Source: Actinomycetes bacterium
GTDB taxonomy: Bacteria > Actinomycetota > Actinomycetes > Propionibacteriales > Propionibacteriaceae
Assembly (NCBI GenBank): GCA_009785885.1
Contig: WQUE01000117.1
Location: 1 to 5,664, forward strand
DNA length: 5,664 nucleotides
Direction of reading: 5' to 3'
Positions 5,570-5,664 of the stretch are shown in pieces. Within the stretch, counting starts at the first letter, position 1. Every line of letters begins with the position of its first letter. The notes under the pieces are model-generated. The model made no database searches. It was not told the DNA's origin and saw only the letters and a program-made list of their open reading frames with translations. The translations under genes were made by a program, and so were the position numbers.

Positions 5570-5664
5570 ATGCCGGTGCCGACGATCAACGACGTCGCCG
5601 CGTCGGCGCGCGTCTCGCGGCAGACCGTGTCCAACGTTCTGAACTCTCCCGACATCGTGCGTCC
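5570..5664 (+). CDS. LacI-family transcriptional regulator (5' end only)
   Basis: Only the first 31 codons lie in the window. They form the characteristic N-terminal helix-turn-helix: PTINDVAASARVSRQTVSNVLNSP at residues 4-27, with a recognition helix around VSRQTVSNVLN (15-25). The numbering coincides with E. coli LacI, whose base-reading residues Tyr17, Gln18 and Arg22 correspond here to Arg17, Gln18 and Asn22. Full-length members have about 330-350 residues, with a sugar-binding core that should follow outside the window. The gene is divergent from the transport operon and is its probable local repressor, released by the imported sugar or a product; this rests on position and on the operator at 5286-5299. 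The start is supported by the AGGGGAGGT site. Confidence 0.92.
   Translation, partial: MPVPTINDVAASARVSRQTVSNVLNSPDIVR

Noticed and set aside
1..5664. CRISPR array, transposase, tRNA or phage features
   Set aside because: No regularly spaced identical repeats of CRISPR type, no mobile-element coding motifs and no cloverleaf sequences were seen. The three leader repeats are too few, too diverged and lack a Cas context.

Overview
The window is GC-rich, with the long overlapping antisense reading frames typical of a high-GC actinomycete. Three features fit that assignment: a lipoprotein with a Thr/Ala/Pro linker, a CUT1 sugar ABC importer lacking its own ATPase, and a LacI-family regulator with the recognition helix VSRQTVSNVLN. 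I cannot fix the genus.

The window holds almost all of an alpha-glucoside uptake-and-phosphorolysis locus. Four genes on the minus strand run right to left: a lipoprotein sugar-binding protein (3924-5237), two inner-membrane permeases (2833-3918 and 1949-2836, overlapping by ATGA), and a large enzyme gene that starts at 1880 and leaves the window at base 1. A control region of about 330 bp (5238-5569) separates this cluster from a divergent lacI-type gene, of which only the first 31 codons are present (5570-5664).

The main point is that the enzyme gene is one continuous reading frame. It joins an N-terminal beta-phosphoglucomutase (HAD superfamily, residues 1 to about 205) to a C-terminal glycoside hydrolase family 65 disaccharide phosphorylase (from about residue 218, truncated by the window edge at residue 626). 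In the inferred pathway, the binding protein and permeases import an alpha-linked glucose disaccharide or oligosaccharide. The GH65 half splits it with phosphate into beta-glucose 1-phosphate plus the remaining sugar, and the mutase half turns beta-glucose 1-phosphate into glucose 6-phosphate for glycolysis. The exact sugar (maltose, trehalose, kojibiose, nigerose or another) cannot be read from this fragment.

The control region contains a near-perfect 14-bp palindrome with a central CpG (5286-5299), the form expected of a LacI-family operator, just downstream of a possible -10 element for the transport operon. On the lacI side, the leader contains three diverged copies of a 21-bp repeat spaced 45 and 46 bp apart (5432-5543). 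They resemble an interspersed palindromic repeat known from actinobacterial genomes. I found no CRISPR array, transposase, tRNA or rRNA. The locus is a recognisable sugar-utilisation type; its less ordinary elements are the enzyme fusion and the repeat cluster in the regulator leader.
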